Shown here: one piece after another, positions 46,480 to 58,458 of the stretch | How positions within the stretch are numbered: the first letter of the stretch is position 1 | Layout: the number at the start of each line of letters is the position of its first letter | Origin: Acheta domesticus | Taxonomy: Eukaryota; Arthropoda; Insecta; Orthoptera; Gryllidae | Assembly (NCBI GenBank): GCA_031308135.1 | Contig: JAHLJT010000631.1 | Span: 6,745,666 to 6,809,665, forward strand | Direction: 5' to 3' | DNA: 64,000 nucleotides | The notes under the pieces: model-generated | Told to the model about the DNA's origin: nothing | Database searches by the model: none | What the model saw: only the letters and a program-made list of their open reading frames with translations | Program-made: the position numbers and the translations under genes

Positions 46480-48054
46480 GAAGTAACTGAATTCAAACAG
46501 ATATCATGCGACTCTGACATTGAATGTTCAATCGTAGAAATTCCAAATCTAAACATCTTCCTCATAAGCATCTACTGAGCTCTTAATGGAGATCTTCATA
46601 TATTCTTAAAAAACTTAGAAATAATCTTGGATAAATGATCAAAGCGAGCACATTACTCAATCATTATCTGTGGTGATATAAACATAAACTTCTTATTTAC
46701 AGCTTACAACACTCATGAAAAGGACAGAAATAAACTAATAAACTTAGTACGCTCCTATAATCTTGATGCAGTAATTGACCCACCAACCAGGCAATCCAAG
46801 AACATGTAAACAGCAACAGATCAAATCTTCTTAGACAAAACAAAACACACATACACAATCACCACTAATGATAAGGGGCTCAGTGACCATAATGAACAAA
46901 TACTCACTCTTCAAATAAATTCCACCTCAATAATTACTTTTATTGATTACTATTACCCAGTAAAGGAGACTAGGAAGTTTAATGCAAAAATCTTGAACAA
47001 ATTCATCATGATGTTAACTAATGAATCATGGTCAGGGATATATGAAATATCTGACATTAATCTTAAGTTCAACACCTTCTTTAATACAATCAAACATTAT
47101 TTCAACATCTCACGTCCACTACAGTATCTCAAAACAAACAATACACAAAACAGTAAAACATGGAAAACCAAAGGTATTAAAATTTCTTATGAAAGAAAAA
47201 GAGAGCTTCATACACTCACAAAACAACATTCTTGCAATAAACAAAGAGTCAGCTACAGTATGGCAATACTCAGCCATACTTAAAAAAGTTATAATAAAGG
47301 CCAAACAACTGTCAAATGATGAGTACATAAAAAATCTAAAAATAAAACAAAAGGCATGTGGAACGTTGTAAAAAAACCTTAACAGCAAATGACAAAACAA
47401 CACAAAATATTGAACTAGTTTATGAACACGAAAGAATAACAAACCCTAATAAAACAGCCCATATATTCAATAACATTTCTCTGAAATAGCTGGCAAACTT
47501 CTGCAAACAAGCACACCAAACAATACATCTCAACAACCTCCACCTTTCTTTAAAAACTCGATTTCTAGTATGTATATCACAGAAACAACAGAAAAGGAAA
47601 TACTTCAAATTATAAATAAAATGCAAAATAAACAATCTGCTGGGATAGACAACATTCCAGACTCCTCAATAAAAAAAATTGCTCCATACATCATCAAACC
47701 ACTAACATATTTATACAACCAATCACTAACTCGAGGGCTCCTTCCCAAACATATTCAAAACTGCAGTAATTAAACCTATTCACAAGAAAGGTAACAAACA
47801 AGATGTAATGAATTATAGACCAATTTCAGTCTTGTCAGGATTTTCAAAAATATTAGAAAAACTCTTCTATGAAAGATTAAAAACCTACCTGATACACTGT
47901 AACATTATCACTGACTCACAACATGGATTCAGGGAAAATCGATCAACTGAAACTGCTATATTCGCCTTTATAAATGAAATCCTAATGGCACTAGAAAGAA
48001 AGAAATTCCTGTTGGTCTTTTCCTTGACCTGTCAAAAGCTTTTGACACAAAAAA

Positions 48055-48055
<1 letters not shown>
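46480..48055 (+). mobile_element. second CR1-like LINE, truncated inside RT
   Basis: Broken frames give IIICGDININFL, DPPTRQSKN, TDQIFLDK and LSDHNEQILTL (endonuclease). They then give KMQNKQSAGIDNIPDSSIKK, NYRPISVLSGFSKILEKLF, SQHGFRENRSTETAIF and finally LTCQKLLT where the DLSKAFD motif should be. Sequence stops there at a CT/AT microsatellite. It resembles the LINE at 3131 but is clearly diverged. Loss of the 3' half is unusual for LINEs, which normally lose the 5' end. Confidence 0.7.
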
Positions 48056-48166
<111 letters not shown>

Positions 48167-48435
48167 CTCGTGTCACAGTTTTAGTTACCATACTCCGAAA
48201 CGGCTTGACAGATTTTGATGAAATTTTATATGTATATTCAGTAGGTCTGAGAATAGGTTGTTATCTATTTTTATACCCCTTAGTGATAAGGGTGGTCCAC
48301 TCCAATTCTTTTTAATTTTCGCACTAAACGTTTTAGGCAACCCGCTACACACGGTAGGTATTTCACACTGCGGTGTTTCACCCGCTACACGGTGTTTCTC
48401 TCAGTGCAGAATCTGCTATTAAATGTGAATAACAC

Positions 48436-48620
48436 GGAGAGAGACGGGTGAAAGAGAGAGAGACGGAGAAAGAGAGAGAAACGGAGAAAGAGAGAGAGAC
48501 GGAGAAAGAGAGAGAGACGGGGAAAGAGAGAAAGACGGAAAAAGAGAGAGACGGAGAAAGAGAGAGGGTCGGGGAAAGAGAGCCGGGGAAAGAGAGAGAG
48601 GGAAGGAGAAAGTGAGATAT
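48436..48620. repeat. purine-rich minisatellite (GAGACGGAGAAAGA)n
   Basis: Irregular repeats of GAGACGGAGAAAGA with variable AG runs. Ser/Leu-rich open frames on the opposite strand are artefacts of this array. Confidence 0.85.
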
Positions 48621-49156
48621 AGGGGCAGAACGTCTGCCGGGCTCAACTAGAAACATGTTTGTCTCCGCGATACATTGTTGCTTTAGGTTTGAGGAGTCTT
48701 AAGCATATTAGAGACTAATATATCATTAACACTATAATTAGCAGGAAAAAAAGGACAGCAATTACTATTACTACTATAGGTAGATATGACTAGGAACTTT
48801 GTTTTAATAATTTGTGATGTTTGTTGCTGCAAATTGTTTAATTAGCCTTAGTTAATTAATGTTGAAGTTGATATTAAATTCTCTAATGTACAAAATGGGG
48901 AACAGATTCATTGTTGAACAGTTAAACATGTGTACATGCATTTTATAACAATTTTTTAAATGATTGTTCTTTAGAGAAGATTTATTTATTATCGTTAATT
49001 ATTTGCTCCTGCCGTCTTTTAATATATAGATTTTCGTTTTACTGCCATTTAGTGCAACAATAGGTAAAGAAAACCCTGATTGATTTATATGATATAATGA
49101 TGTAATTATCACTTGATCAGTATCCCCGCAAGGCGTCTACCGGCGTCACTTCGGAC

Positions 49157-49974
49157 CAGTGTTGCCAGATGTACCGCATTTCCGCATTTTATACCGCATT
49201 ATTAACACCTAATCCGCATTCAGTGATGAGGATGCCAAAAATATCTGCACTTCCATGATAGTGGTTTAAAATACATATTTTTCATTTCCTCAGTTATTAC
49301 AACGATTGTTAGATGTCTCGCTAACTATGGTTGACAAAGTTTGAATGTTCAAAATGCTGTCTCTCTCTATTCGATTAAAATAGAAAGCAATAAAACACCA
49401 ATCATCTACCAATCATTAGGACTTTATCCAATTGCCGTATTCGAAAATTGATGACCAAGCAACAAGGTGTTGTCGTGAGCTCCGTCCTTTATTGTCTTAC
49501 TGTTAGAGATTCAGAGAACAAATAGGTGACAACATGTTGGTTAGTCGTTTTCGAATACGCCAAATAAGAATACGGATCGTCGTTCAGATTCTTACTGCGT
49601 TTATTCAAGCCAGAGAAATGATGCACTGCACGGGATATTGAAATTAAAAATGTTGAAATTACGTTACTCGGCTTCATATTAAACTGAGATTAAAAATAAA
49701 TTGAAAGTACATTTATAACAAAAATACTGATATTTATATATTTAATTTCTTGGGTGAATCGAGAATATTATATATAGTGAGAACAAACATAAAACAAATA
49801 TAGTGAGACAATATCGCATTTATTTAATTAATAAAACGGAATTCTATGTCGATATATGAATTATGATGTTTCCCCTATTTTTAAATTGTATTAGTAAATC
49901 TGCATTCATTAGAAGAAATCCGCATTTTCGAACTTAAAACTTCGCAATCGGAAGTTTCACATCTGGCAACATTG
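49157..49974. mobile_element. non-autonomous hAT element (CAGTGTTGCCAGAT ends)
   Basis: The ends CAGTGTTGCCAGATGT and, inverted, CAATGTTGCCAGATGT enclose 818 bases. Flanking octamers CTTCGGAC and CTTCTGAC agree at seven of eight positions. CCGCATT or TGCATT motifs repeat just inside both ends, as expected for subterminal transposase sites. No transposase frame is present. Confidence 0.7.
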
Positions 49975-50152
49975 CTTCTGACCCAATAAGCAGAACGGAG
50001 TAGGGATGAGATCTCTCACACAATAAGCCGTTTCTCACTTACTACAATTTTCGGCCATTATTTTTATTGTTTGGGCGTTAATCGTAATTTTACAATTATC
50101 ATTTTTCCATTTCGGTGTAATTTTTAAATAATTTATGATTAATTTGCAGGGC

Positions 50153-50485
50153 TGTAATGAAAAACGTTGTCAAAGCCATCATTTTAAACGGCAAATTTCG
50201 AGGTGAGAATATATTACTGCCACGGATCCCTATTGTACCCATAGATGTGCCAATTCAGTTTAACGTCTTCAATTTCCGTTAAGATTGGCATTTGCGATGA
50301 CTATTAATAAGTCTCAAGGCCAAACGATGTCTATTTGTGGCTTATTTTTGAGCACACTATGTTTTTCACACGGTCAATTATATGGGCATGCTCTCGAGTG
50401 GGCAAACCATCCAGTTTATTTGTGTTAGCTAAAGATGGGATAACAAAAAATATTATACACTCTATTGCGTTGAAGGATTGATATG
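50153..50485 (+). pseudogene. Helitron Pif1 helicase C-terminal fragment
   Basis: Shifting frames give [49 protein letters not shown] and [22 protein letters not shown] strings, then [18 protein letters not shown] and FSHGQLY are helicase motif V/VI landmarks of Helitron proteins. At least two frameshifts occur. Confidence 0.65.
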
Positions 50486-50558
50486 TTTTTTAGTAAAATT
50501 ATTATATTTAGCAATGTATATCATTTCAAAAAATAAATTACAATAAATTAAAAATATA

Positions 50559-51020
50559 TGTTCGGTATTGTGTTATTTTTATATTCCATCATCGTTCACA
50601 GCGCTCCATCTCTCTTCAACTCATGTACTGTTGTATCTCAGAAACACATACTTTTCTTAAAAGAAGATTTATTACTTGAACAATCTTGGCCCACTCGGCC
50701 ACCATGTACAAATGCCACAATACACTCTAAGGAAACGTTCTGCCATCTGACTGACTACGCAGCGCGCTCTTCTCTCTGTCGAGATCTGCCGCCGGCGCCC
50801 TTTTATGTCAGCCAGCTCCCGCGTAAGGCTTTCCGCGGCTCCTCCTAATTGGCTGGCTCGATGGTGCGCGAAGTCCAAGGAGTAGTCATTGCTGTTCTGA
50901 GCGCGCTTTTTGGCGCGTTCGGCGAAACTCGGTGCTCCTGCTGCCGACGCTCTGTGCTGTGTGCTGCACGCCGCGGCGCTCTTTGCCGCGGCAATTTCGA
51001 ATTACCGGCCATATACTACA
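50559..51020 (-). mobile_element. 3' LTR of an antisense LTR retroelement
   Basis: On the minus strand the block starts TGTAGTATATGG and ends ...CGAACA. Immediately upstream on that strand lies GGGTGGGGAGGG (51032-51021), an excellent polypurine tract. A purine tract followed by TG...CA is the classic 3' LTR junction. The matching 5' LTR would lie beyond the gap at 54499. Confidence 0.65.
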
Positions 51021-52000
51021 CCCTCCCCACCCAAATGCAACGAATAGCGGAACGCTCCATTCGTTGCTCAGGGGACAGTCACTGTAACAAACTCATAAGA
51101 CATAAGAAACTTATCGCAGTTATACGTGGACATTACGGCACTTGCGTTTTATAATCACACTATATCTCCTCATGGTATAAATGAAAGTTCCTAATTTCTC
51201 TGGCATTTTACCTTGTTATTTTACAAATATACAAAAACAGCTCTTCGCTAAACGAACATTAACACAAAACAATCAACCCGAACACAAACTCTTGACGCTA
51301 ACAAATTTCAAGCTACCATCTGTGCTTTTGAACCAGTTACATGAGAAAAAAATAAAACAATTAACTTTGATTCACCATGCTTAAATCAATTAATACAACT
51401 CTATTAATCTTTCACCAATTACTTTTGGCTTCACCACATTTACTTGACACACTTTCGTCAAAAATGAATGCACTCAACAATTTCTTTTGTCACATAATAC
51501 ATTTAAATTAAACTTTAACAAATGTGAAACAGAACCATAATGCACCCCATAACTGGAAAATCTGTAAGCTTTTTTTCTTAAACTTTCTTTAAGATAGTAT
51601 TCTAAGCATACTCTTTTCCCCCTTTCTAGCTGAACACTTTGCGAAAATTAATTTCCGGGTGCCATTTCCACTGGATACTTGAATTGTTATACCACGTTTC
51701 ATTTACCGCATTTTGCCCTAGCATTACTACTGTTTCCTGCTGTCCAACCCATGCATAACTTTATAATGTGCACTTGACCCTCTCTTCCGTATGTTTTTGC
51801 GTCTGGTAGACCTGTCACTATTGCTCTTGACGCACCGCTCTCGAAACACACGCGCTACCTGGCCCCGTAACTTTGCTTGCTGCGTAGCACTTTAGTCACT
51901 TTTCGTCACCCCATTTTCGGACTTAACTTCACTAACTACGGGCATCATGTCACATTGTTTTCCACTGCCCACTACACTGGCATTCTCGAATCTTGCTTAA

Positions 52001-53487
52001 CCAATTAAGTCCCAACGTTGCGTAAACGCAACATTTAATACATATATTTTTTAATAAAATGATTCGATACAAATTTGTTCTGTAGCACTTTCACACTAAG
52101 AATAAATATTATTGTTTCAGTTTTTGTTGTATTCATTCATATTCTAACGTAAATCTGCTTTTGCTGAATTTTCAAACTTGGAGATTTTATAAAGGAGTGT
52201 GTCATCAATATTCAATTATTAATTTAATTATTACAGAATTTTCTTTTTTACAATATATTACTCGACAATCTTCCTTGAACCCTCTATTATCATTTTAGAA
52301 TATTTATTATGAAGATAAGTTCATACATTGCTTATTATTGATCAATTACAATAATGTTGCGTTTACGCAACTTTGGGATTAGCGGGGTATATGGTCTTAG
52401 CATGATAGAACAAATGCAGTTCCATTGTAAGCTTTGAGGAACAGACACCTCACTACCGTATCATATTTCCGTCTCTGATATAATATTTCTTCTTGTAAAT
52501 ACCTTATCTTGCATTGTTGCATCTCGTTCATCTGTGCTCAGTACACATTTCGCTTTCTGTAACGTTACACGGTACAGATTTACTGCTCGAACAAAATTTG
52601 CAATTCATTTTTTGCTACTGGCACGATTCGCGAGAACCGTACTGCAAAATGTCCATTAGAATCAACTCAACAATGAAGAAAAAGGAAAAAGCCTTTATGA
52701 TTTTGCTTTCGAAGAAGAGTCGAAGTAATGATGGTTAGGTGGAATGACAAGTCCATTGTTACAGTTGCTATCAACAATGGCACCATTCAGCCCTTGGCAA
52801 ATGCCAAAAAATACAACAGGAAAGAGAAGAAGTCTGTTTCTGTCCCACAGCCCAACGTAATTGCGAAGTACAATAAATATATGGGGGGGCGTTGATTTAC
52901 ATGATAACGCCATTGCAAATTGCAGAATTCGGATGAGAAGCAAAAAATGGTGGTGGCCTCTATTTACAACTTGATTGACTGTGCAATAGTAAAACTCATG
53001 GAAATTATACAATATTTCAATGAAGATAAAATGTCGCAGCTAGAATTTCGTTCTCATTTGGCCATGATCCTAATTAAATCAGAGGAATGTGCGAAAGGAA
53101 GTGATCACAATAATGAGACAATTAATCCCCTGGAGCTTGAAAAATCACATTAAGGTCGACCTCACACAATTCCCTTCCTAACGAAGTACGGTACGATGAC
53201 GTAGGTCACGTGATTATAGAAGAAGAAAATAAGATCAGAAGGTGCAGAATGTGCAAAAGCACAACAATTTTCAAGCGTATAAAGTGCAATGTACATCTGC
53301 ATTCAACCTGTTTTCAGTCGTTTCATGACAAGAACTGATATACCTTGCGTATACGCAACATTTCGTTGTACAATAACTAAGAGTTAGAAAAATTTGTAAA
53401 CGGTTTTTTATGCTTTCTACTGTAATTTTTGATTAAATACAAAATATTATTTAAAAAATATTATTTCAATGCTTGGTCCTTAATGGG
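52001..53487 (+). mobile_element. piggyBac element flanked by TTAA
   Basis: TTAA lies on both sides (51997-52000 and 53488-53491). The ends CCAATTAAGTCCCAACGTTG and, inverted, CCCATTAAGGACCAAGCATTG are imperfect inverted repeats. GTTGCGTAAACGCAAC follows the left end, and GCGTATACGCAAC lies near the right end. The interior carries only the last third of a transposase. It sits within the LTR element's internal region. Confidence 0.82.
52600..53338 (+). pseudogene. piggyBac transposase C-terminal third
   Basis: Successive frames give MVRWNDKSIVTVA, KKSVSVPQPNVIAKYNKYMG, DLHDNAIANCRIRMRSKKWW, MSQLEFRSHLAMILIKSEE and finally a Cys/His-rich tail (RRCRMCKSTT...KCNVHLHSTCFQ) ending near 53338. Order and spacing match piggyBac-derived proteins, including the C-terminal cysteine-rich domain. 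Four or more frame breaks are present and the N-terminal catalytic Asp residues are absent. Confidence 0.75.
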
Positions 53488-54498
53488 TTAAACGCAAAGT
53501 CTTGCCTCATTTCCTGTGAATCGTTTGCTGACGCCTGCCATATTTCTAACCGATTTCCCAGCGCTCCACTAGCTGAATAACTCTCCCTAACACGGTGTTT
53601 TCTACTTTCACCTCATTCTTAAGCTCATTAGCCAGTTTCGTGCCTAATTCAACCTGATCTACCTCTATGTACCCACGATCGTCTTGCACTACACACTTAT
53701 ATGGTATATTTCTACACTTTTTACCATGTCGTCATAGTTCACTCCTAGCATTTACCATCAAAAGCTCTCGCTTGCTCGTTGTCATTAGACTTGCCCTTGT
53801 GGTCACTTCCTATGGTCCCGACTTGAGCTGCTGCCTCGGCCGCTTGCTGCCTGCCCTGTTGCACCGGCTCACCCGCGCCCCGCGGCCTCCTGCCGGACGG
53901 CGCTGCGTTACCTGCCCGGCTGATCTCAGGGGCGATTGCCCCGCTACCTGGTGTCTTGACCTCGCCAGCCTCGCTATCTGGCCGTGCCTGCCGCTGCGTG
54001 TCCATGACCTGAAACTCCGATTCTAGCACTACCTTGCCTTTTACCAGTTTCCCTCCTAAATTTTCACTAAGCCCGTCATCTTGTGACCTAAATTTACTAC
54101 TTATTCCGCTAGCTCCTGCCACGCGTTTCTTGCTAGAACTAGTTTACATTATCTTGCCGTGTCCTTTGGTTTCAACTCACTGTAAATCTTAGTGCTCAAT
54201 CTGTGCTGACCGCCTATTATACTACCGCTACCACTTACGCCACACATTTTCCGATATATTTTAATCCCTTTCCATAGGTCTCTGACGTAATCACCAAGTT
54301 CTTACAGAATAACTCCACTTCCTTGCTGCTATTACACGTATCCGTACTTTTGCTAAGACTATAGCTTGTGCAGTTCCTACCTCGCTTTGAGCACATTTCC
54401 CTCTTGCTTTGCACCACAGTGAACTCCATTACCCTTCGTGGCTCCCTTTGTCGTCGCTCACTCGACCTCTGCGCCGAGCTCGATGTTTTCCAGAATGC

Positions 54499-54598
54499 NN
54501 NNNNNNNNNNNNNNNNNNNNNNNNNNNNNNNNNNNNNNNNNNNNNNNNNNNNNNNNNNNNNNNNNNNNNNNNNNNNNNNNNNNNNNNNNNNNNNNNNN
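54499..54598. other. assembly gap, 100 N
   Basis: Exactly 100 N, the conventional symbol for a scaffold join of unknown length. Open frames that run through it are meaningless. Confidence 0.98.
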
Positions 54599-54619
54599 CT
54601 TTCGTTTTGGGACATCTAG

Positions 54620-56185
54620 GAACCACGCTTGATGCCATAAACTTCATGTTGCTCTATTCTTTTTTTTCAAAAATTACAAAAATGAAATTTTGTTGACTTG
54701 TCTCTGACGTCGTTAATATTGACACTCGCGGCGATTTGTGTTTATTGTCATATTTAGGAGTACACGTGTTTTAATAAATGTCAAGTAAGGATTCTCGAAA
54801 ACTCAACAGTTTTCTGTGAAAACTTGCTCAAAATTCCGCATTTTCAGAAACGTTCAAATGTCATTTTCTCATAAATTGCTCTAAATTTTTTCTTCAAAAA
54901 TTTCGAACGGATAATGCTAATTGTACTCTTTAATATGACCTAAAGTACAATTTGGGGCATTTTTTATTTTTGCGAAATTTCATAATGTAATTTTTTTGAA
55001 AGGCCTCTTACACCGTAATGTACACATTACCAGCGATTTGTAAACACTGTTGTATTTGTGAGTTTAAGTGCTTGAAATGAGTTTAGAAAACTCAAAAATT
55101 TTCTCTGAAAAAGCTTCAAATTTCGCATTTTTAGTAGTGCTTAAAACCATTTTTCTTAAAAACAGCTCGACACTTTTCGAAGAAAATTGCCGTTTATAAC
55201 GAAGTTTTACTGTTCTTTAATACTCGAAATTAACCTTTCCTTTCTACCATTAGAAACCGAAAAATTAAGAAAAAGGTTAAAAAAATGTACTTTGGGCGGC
55301 GTTAGATGGCAGCTGGCACGAGTATGTGGCAATTTCGAATAACTAGCCCAGACCCAAGGAAATAGAAAACTAATACGGGAACGTCTGTGCCATTCTGTAG
55401 CACCACGAGATGACATAAACATCAGTTTTCTCTATTCTTTGTTGTTTTTTTTTTCAAAAATTAAAATGTGTTTTTTTACTTGTCTCTCACGTCGTTAATA
55501 TTTACATTAGCTGCTATTTGTTCATATGGGTATATATGCTTTAAATAATGTCGTATAAAGTTTCTCGAAAACTCAACTTTTTTCTGTGAAAAACCAGCTC
55601 AAAATTCTTATTTTTCTGAAACTTTCAAACGCCATTTTCTCATAAATGGCTCCAAATTGTTTCTTTAAACTTTTCAAACGGATAGTGCAAATTGTACCTT
55701 TTAATATGACTTAAAGTTCAGTTTGGGGTCCTTTTTGCTTCTTCAAAAATTACACAAATGTAATTTTTTGGATAGATTTCTCACACTGTTAATATGTACA
55801 TCTCCATCAATTTGTAAACCCTATTGTATTTGTGAGTTAAATAGTTTCAAATGACTTCTAAAGAAGGTTTTCGAAGTCACAAAAAATTCCTGTTAAAAAG
55901 AGCTTCAATTTTCGCATTTGCAGTAGCGCTTCAACACAATTTTCTTAAAGATGGCTCGAAATTTTTCAAAGAAAATCGCCATTTAGGACAGGGTTTCACT
56001 GTTCTTTAATATTCGTAAAAAAATATTTCCGTTTTACTATTAGGAAACAGAAAAATTAAGAAAATGTTCCTTGGGGGGCTATAGATGACAGCTGGCAAGA
56101 GTATATGGAAGTCCAAATAGCTAACCGAGACCAAAGGAAATAGAAAAGTTATACGGGAAAGTCTGAGCCATTCTGTAGCACAGCT
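54620..56185 (+). repeat. tandem AT-rich modules, copy B
   Basis: Second copy of the two-unit array at 24610-26155, with one-base run-length differences. Confidence 0.65.
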
Positions 56186-57144
56186 GGTTCATGTTTTGCG
56201 TAGAACACCAAATTTCACAATGACATAAAAAATAGAGGTAATTTTATCTTTTATTTCATATAGGATTGTTAATTGCGAAAAATGAATAGCTTTTGGTATT
56301 TTTGAAAAAACTGAAGAGGCGTGTTTTTTATACATTTTTTATTTAAAAAACATGTTTCCGGGCAAAATGTTTGTTGGTAAACCTGGTATTCGTGTTCATC
56401 GACCCCCCAAAAAAATCAGGAACCAAATTTAAAACTACACCAAAACTCCGCTATTTGCCCTTTTTGAGCTCCATTTGGCTGGACCTTGTAGACCAGAACG
56501 GGGCACAACAGACTTTCTGAGTCAGATTGGCTCCTCGCTCCGTCTTGAATTGTGCGTGGCTTCAAAATTAAAGAAAAGAAACAAACACACTGCTTTCATT
56601 TTTAATAGCAGAAGAAGAAAATGAGGCAAAGAGTCGAAAAAAGCCCAGATTCCCTTCTAAACAGAACGAGGGGGAATGTAATGCTTCCCACCCCTTTCAA
56701 AGAATTATATAACACTGTAAATTCGCCCCGAATTATGGACGCAATAATTTGGGTGGCTAGCTCAGTAACGTGTTCACAGACGTACTCGTGACATTACCAT
56801 ACTTACGCTCAGGGTTCTCTTTCTGGTACCGTGGGCTGAAAATACCTCTTATACAAGATTCCAGTTGATAATTCTTATATTTACGAGCATATATAAAATG
56901 AAAAGGATGGGTTTATGAACTATTCCTATTCCAATTCATAACAACAATAGTATTCCTCTGTAACAGCGACATTAAGTGTCGACCGCGTTCTTTATTTGAT
57001 CTCTTTTCAAAATTGTTTAATTTACTTTTTCCCAAATTCCTTTATTAATTCTTTTGAGATGGCCATCAACTAATTTGGATGCCAATTTCTTTCTTAACCT
57101 TAAATTTACAACATTCTTGAGCTTTGAACAATGATACCTGTGAC

Positions 57145-58458
57145 CAGTGGCGTAGCCTGAGTTTTGGCTTAGGGTATGTACCTCAAAAAATGAGAAAATA
57201 ATTTAAAACTTTAATTATAATTTAAATATTTTTCATTCTTCAGTACCATTTCTGTAAGTTCACGACCTAGCAAAATATAAATGTGTGTCCTCATACTTTG
57301 ATAATAAGAGCACTATCAAACCCAATGATTTTCAAAATTGTCCAATTCATATGATTTCGAGCCCAGTAGAATTGGCATAATTTATAAAATGGAAAACAAT
57401 GATCTATAATAAAAATATAATAGGAAAGAGAAAATCAATCAATTTACAGACACGTAATGAAAAACAGATGACAGTTGTCTTTTGCTGCTTATATCCAGTA
57501 TGGCGGAGAAAAAGGAGGCTTTAGAAATTTCATTTTTAATTTCATGGGACATAACCGTGCTCACATTTGAAATCCAATGAATCTGAATTCCTTGGTGAGA
57601 TTGCACGAAACACTGAAGTTTTCATATCATCCTTGTCAGTTTTATATTTCATTATTTCACTTATATATTCCATGAAATTTTCTCTATTTGATGATCCCCT
57701 ATGTTCATTATGGCTAGAAAATGCAAGCCCTTGTCTCCCGAAAAAGCATACAGCTCGAATGAAGTTGGACAGAATTTCCCTATTTTCCCTTATATCACCG
57801 TTGTGTTTATTTCCAATGTCTTTGGTTGTATTGCTCAACATAGCCTGTGTTGGCTGTTTAAATAAAATTCTATCGTCTCATATTTTTTTCAAATATTTTT
57901 AACAGCTTCTCATGTGCTATAATTTGTCCACGGCACAAAAATACGACTCCATAATTATGTAGGTATTCGTTCTTTGGATCGCGTGGTGCTCGCCATTCCA
58001 GGGCACAGATGTGGATTGCACAGTCACATACCCTAGTGCATTCAACCAGCACAATCCCTAATCTAAATTGGCTACAAATATATAGTTGCTAAATACATTA
58101 AAATAAGGTAATAAAACTTAAATAAAACGACAATGTTCATTAATTAACCTCGTTCTCTTACAAACATCGAAGAGAACAATGAAGTTTTGTAAAACGACAA
58201 CTTTTTCATAGGCACCCGGGATGTAATGGGTCAGTGTGCATCTGATTCTCCGCGCAGGCTAGGAGGTATTTCAGACTGATTCTTTCATCCTTGTGAAGAA
58301 TCGAATTCTCAACGGCGCAATGTTTGAAATATAATGGAATATTTTGTAGTAGAAAAAGAAAATAACAAATGGACAATTTACAATCATTTTAAAATAAAAT
58401 AGCTGATATTTTCAGGGTATGTAACACATCATCCACATCCATGGACGCTACGCCCCTG
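57145..58458. mobile_element. hAT element with perfect 8-bp TSD, copy B
   Basis: Same CAGTGGCGTAGC and inverted CAGGGGCGTAGC ends and the same CCTGTGAC duplication as at 27115. Because the flanking target duplication is also shared, the copy arose by segment duplication or assembly, not by transposition. Confidence 0.8.
57542..57865 (-). pseudogene. ZMYM1/DUF4371-type hAT transposase fragment, copy B
   Basis: Identical frame to 27512-27835, with NREILSNFIRAVCFFGRQGL. Confidence 0.7.

Larger units (their letters stand above)
51033..54498 (-). mobile_element. internal part of the antisense LTR retroelement
   Basis: Excluding the nested piggyBac, about 2 kb remains. Minus-strand frames at 54235-54498 and 53745-54122 are partly open and rich in Gly/Ala/Gln/Glu; gag or linker is possible, but I recognise no protease, RT or integrase. 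Pol may be deleted or lie past the contig end. Confidence 0.4.

Noticed and set aside
54235..54696. Open frames spanning the N run
   Set aside because: They exist only because N was translated as unknown. The gap length is not real sequence.
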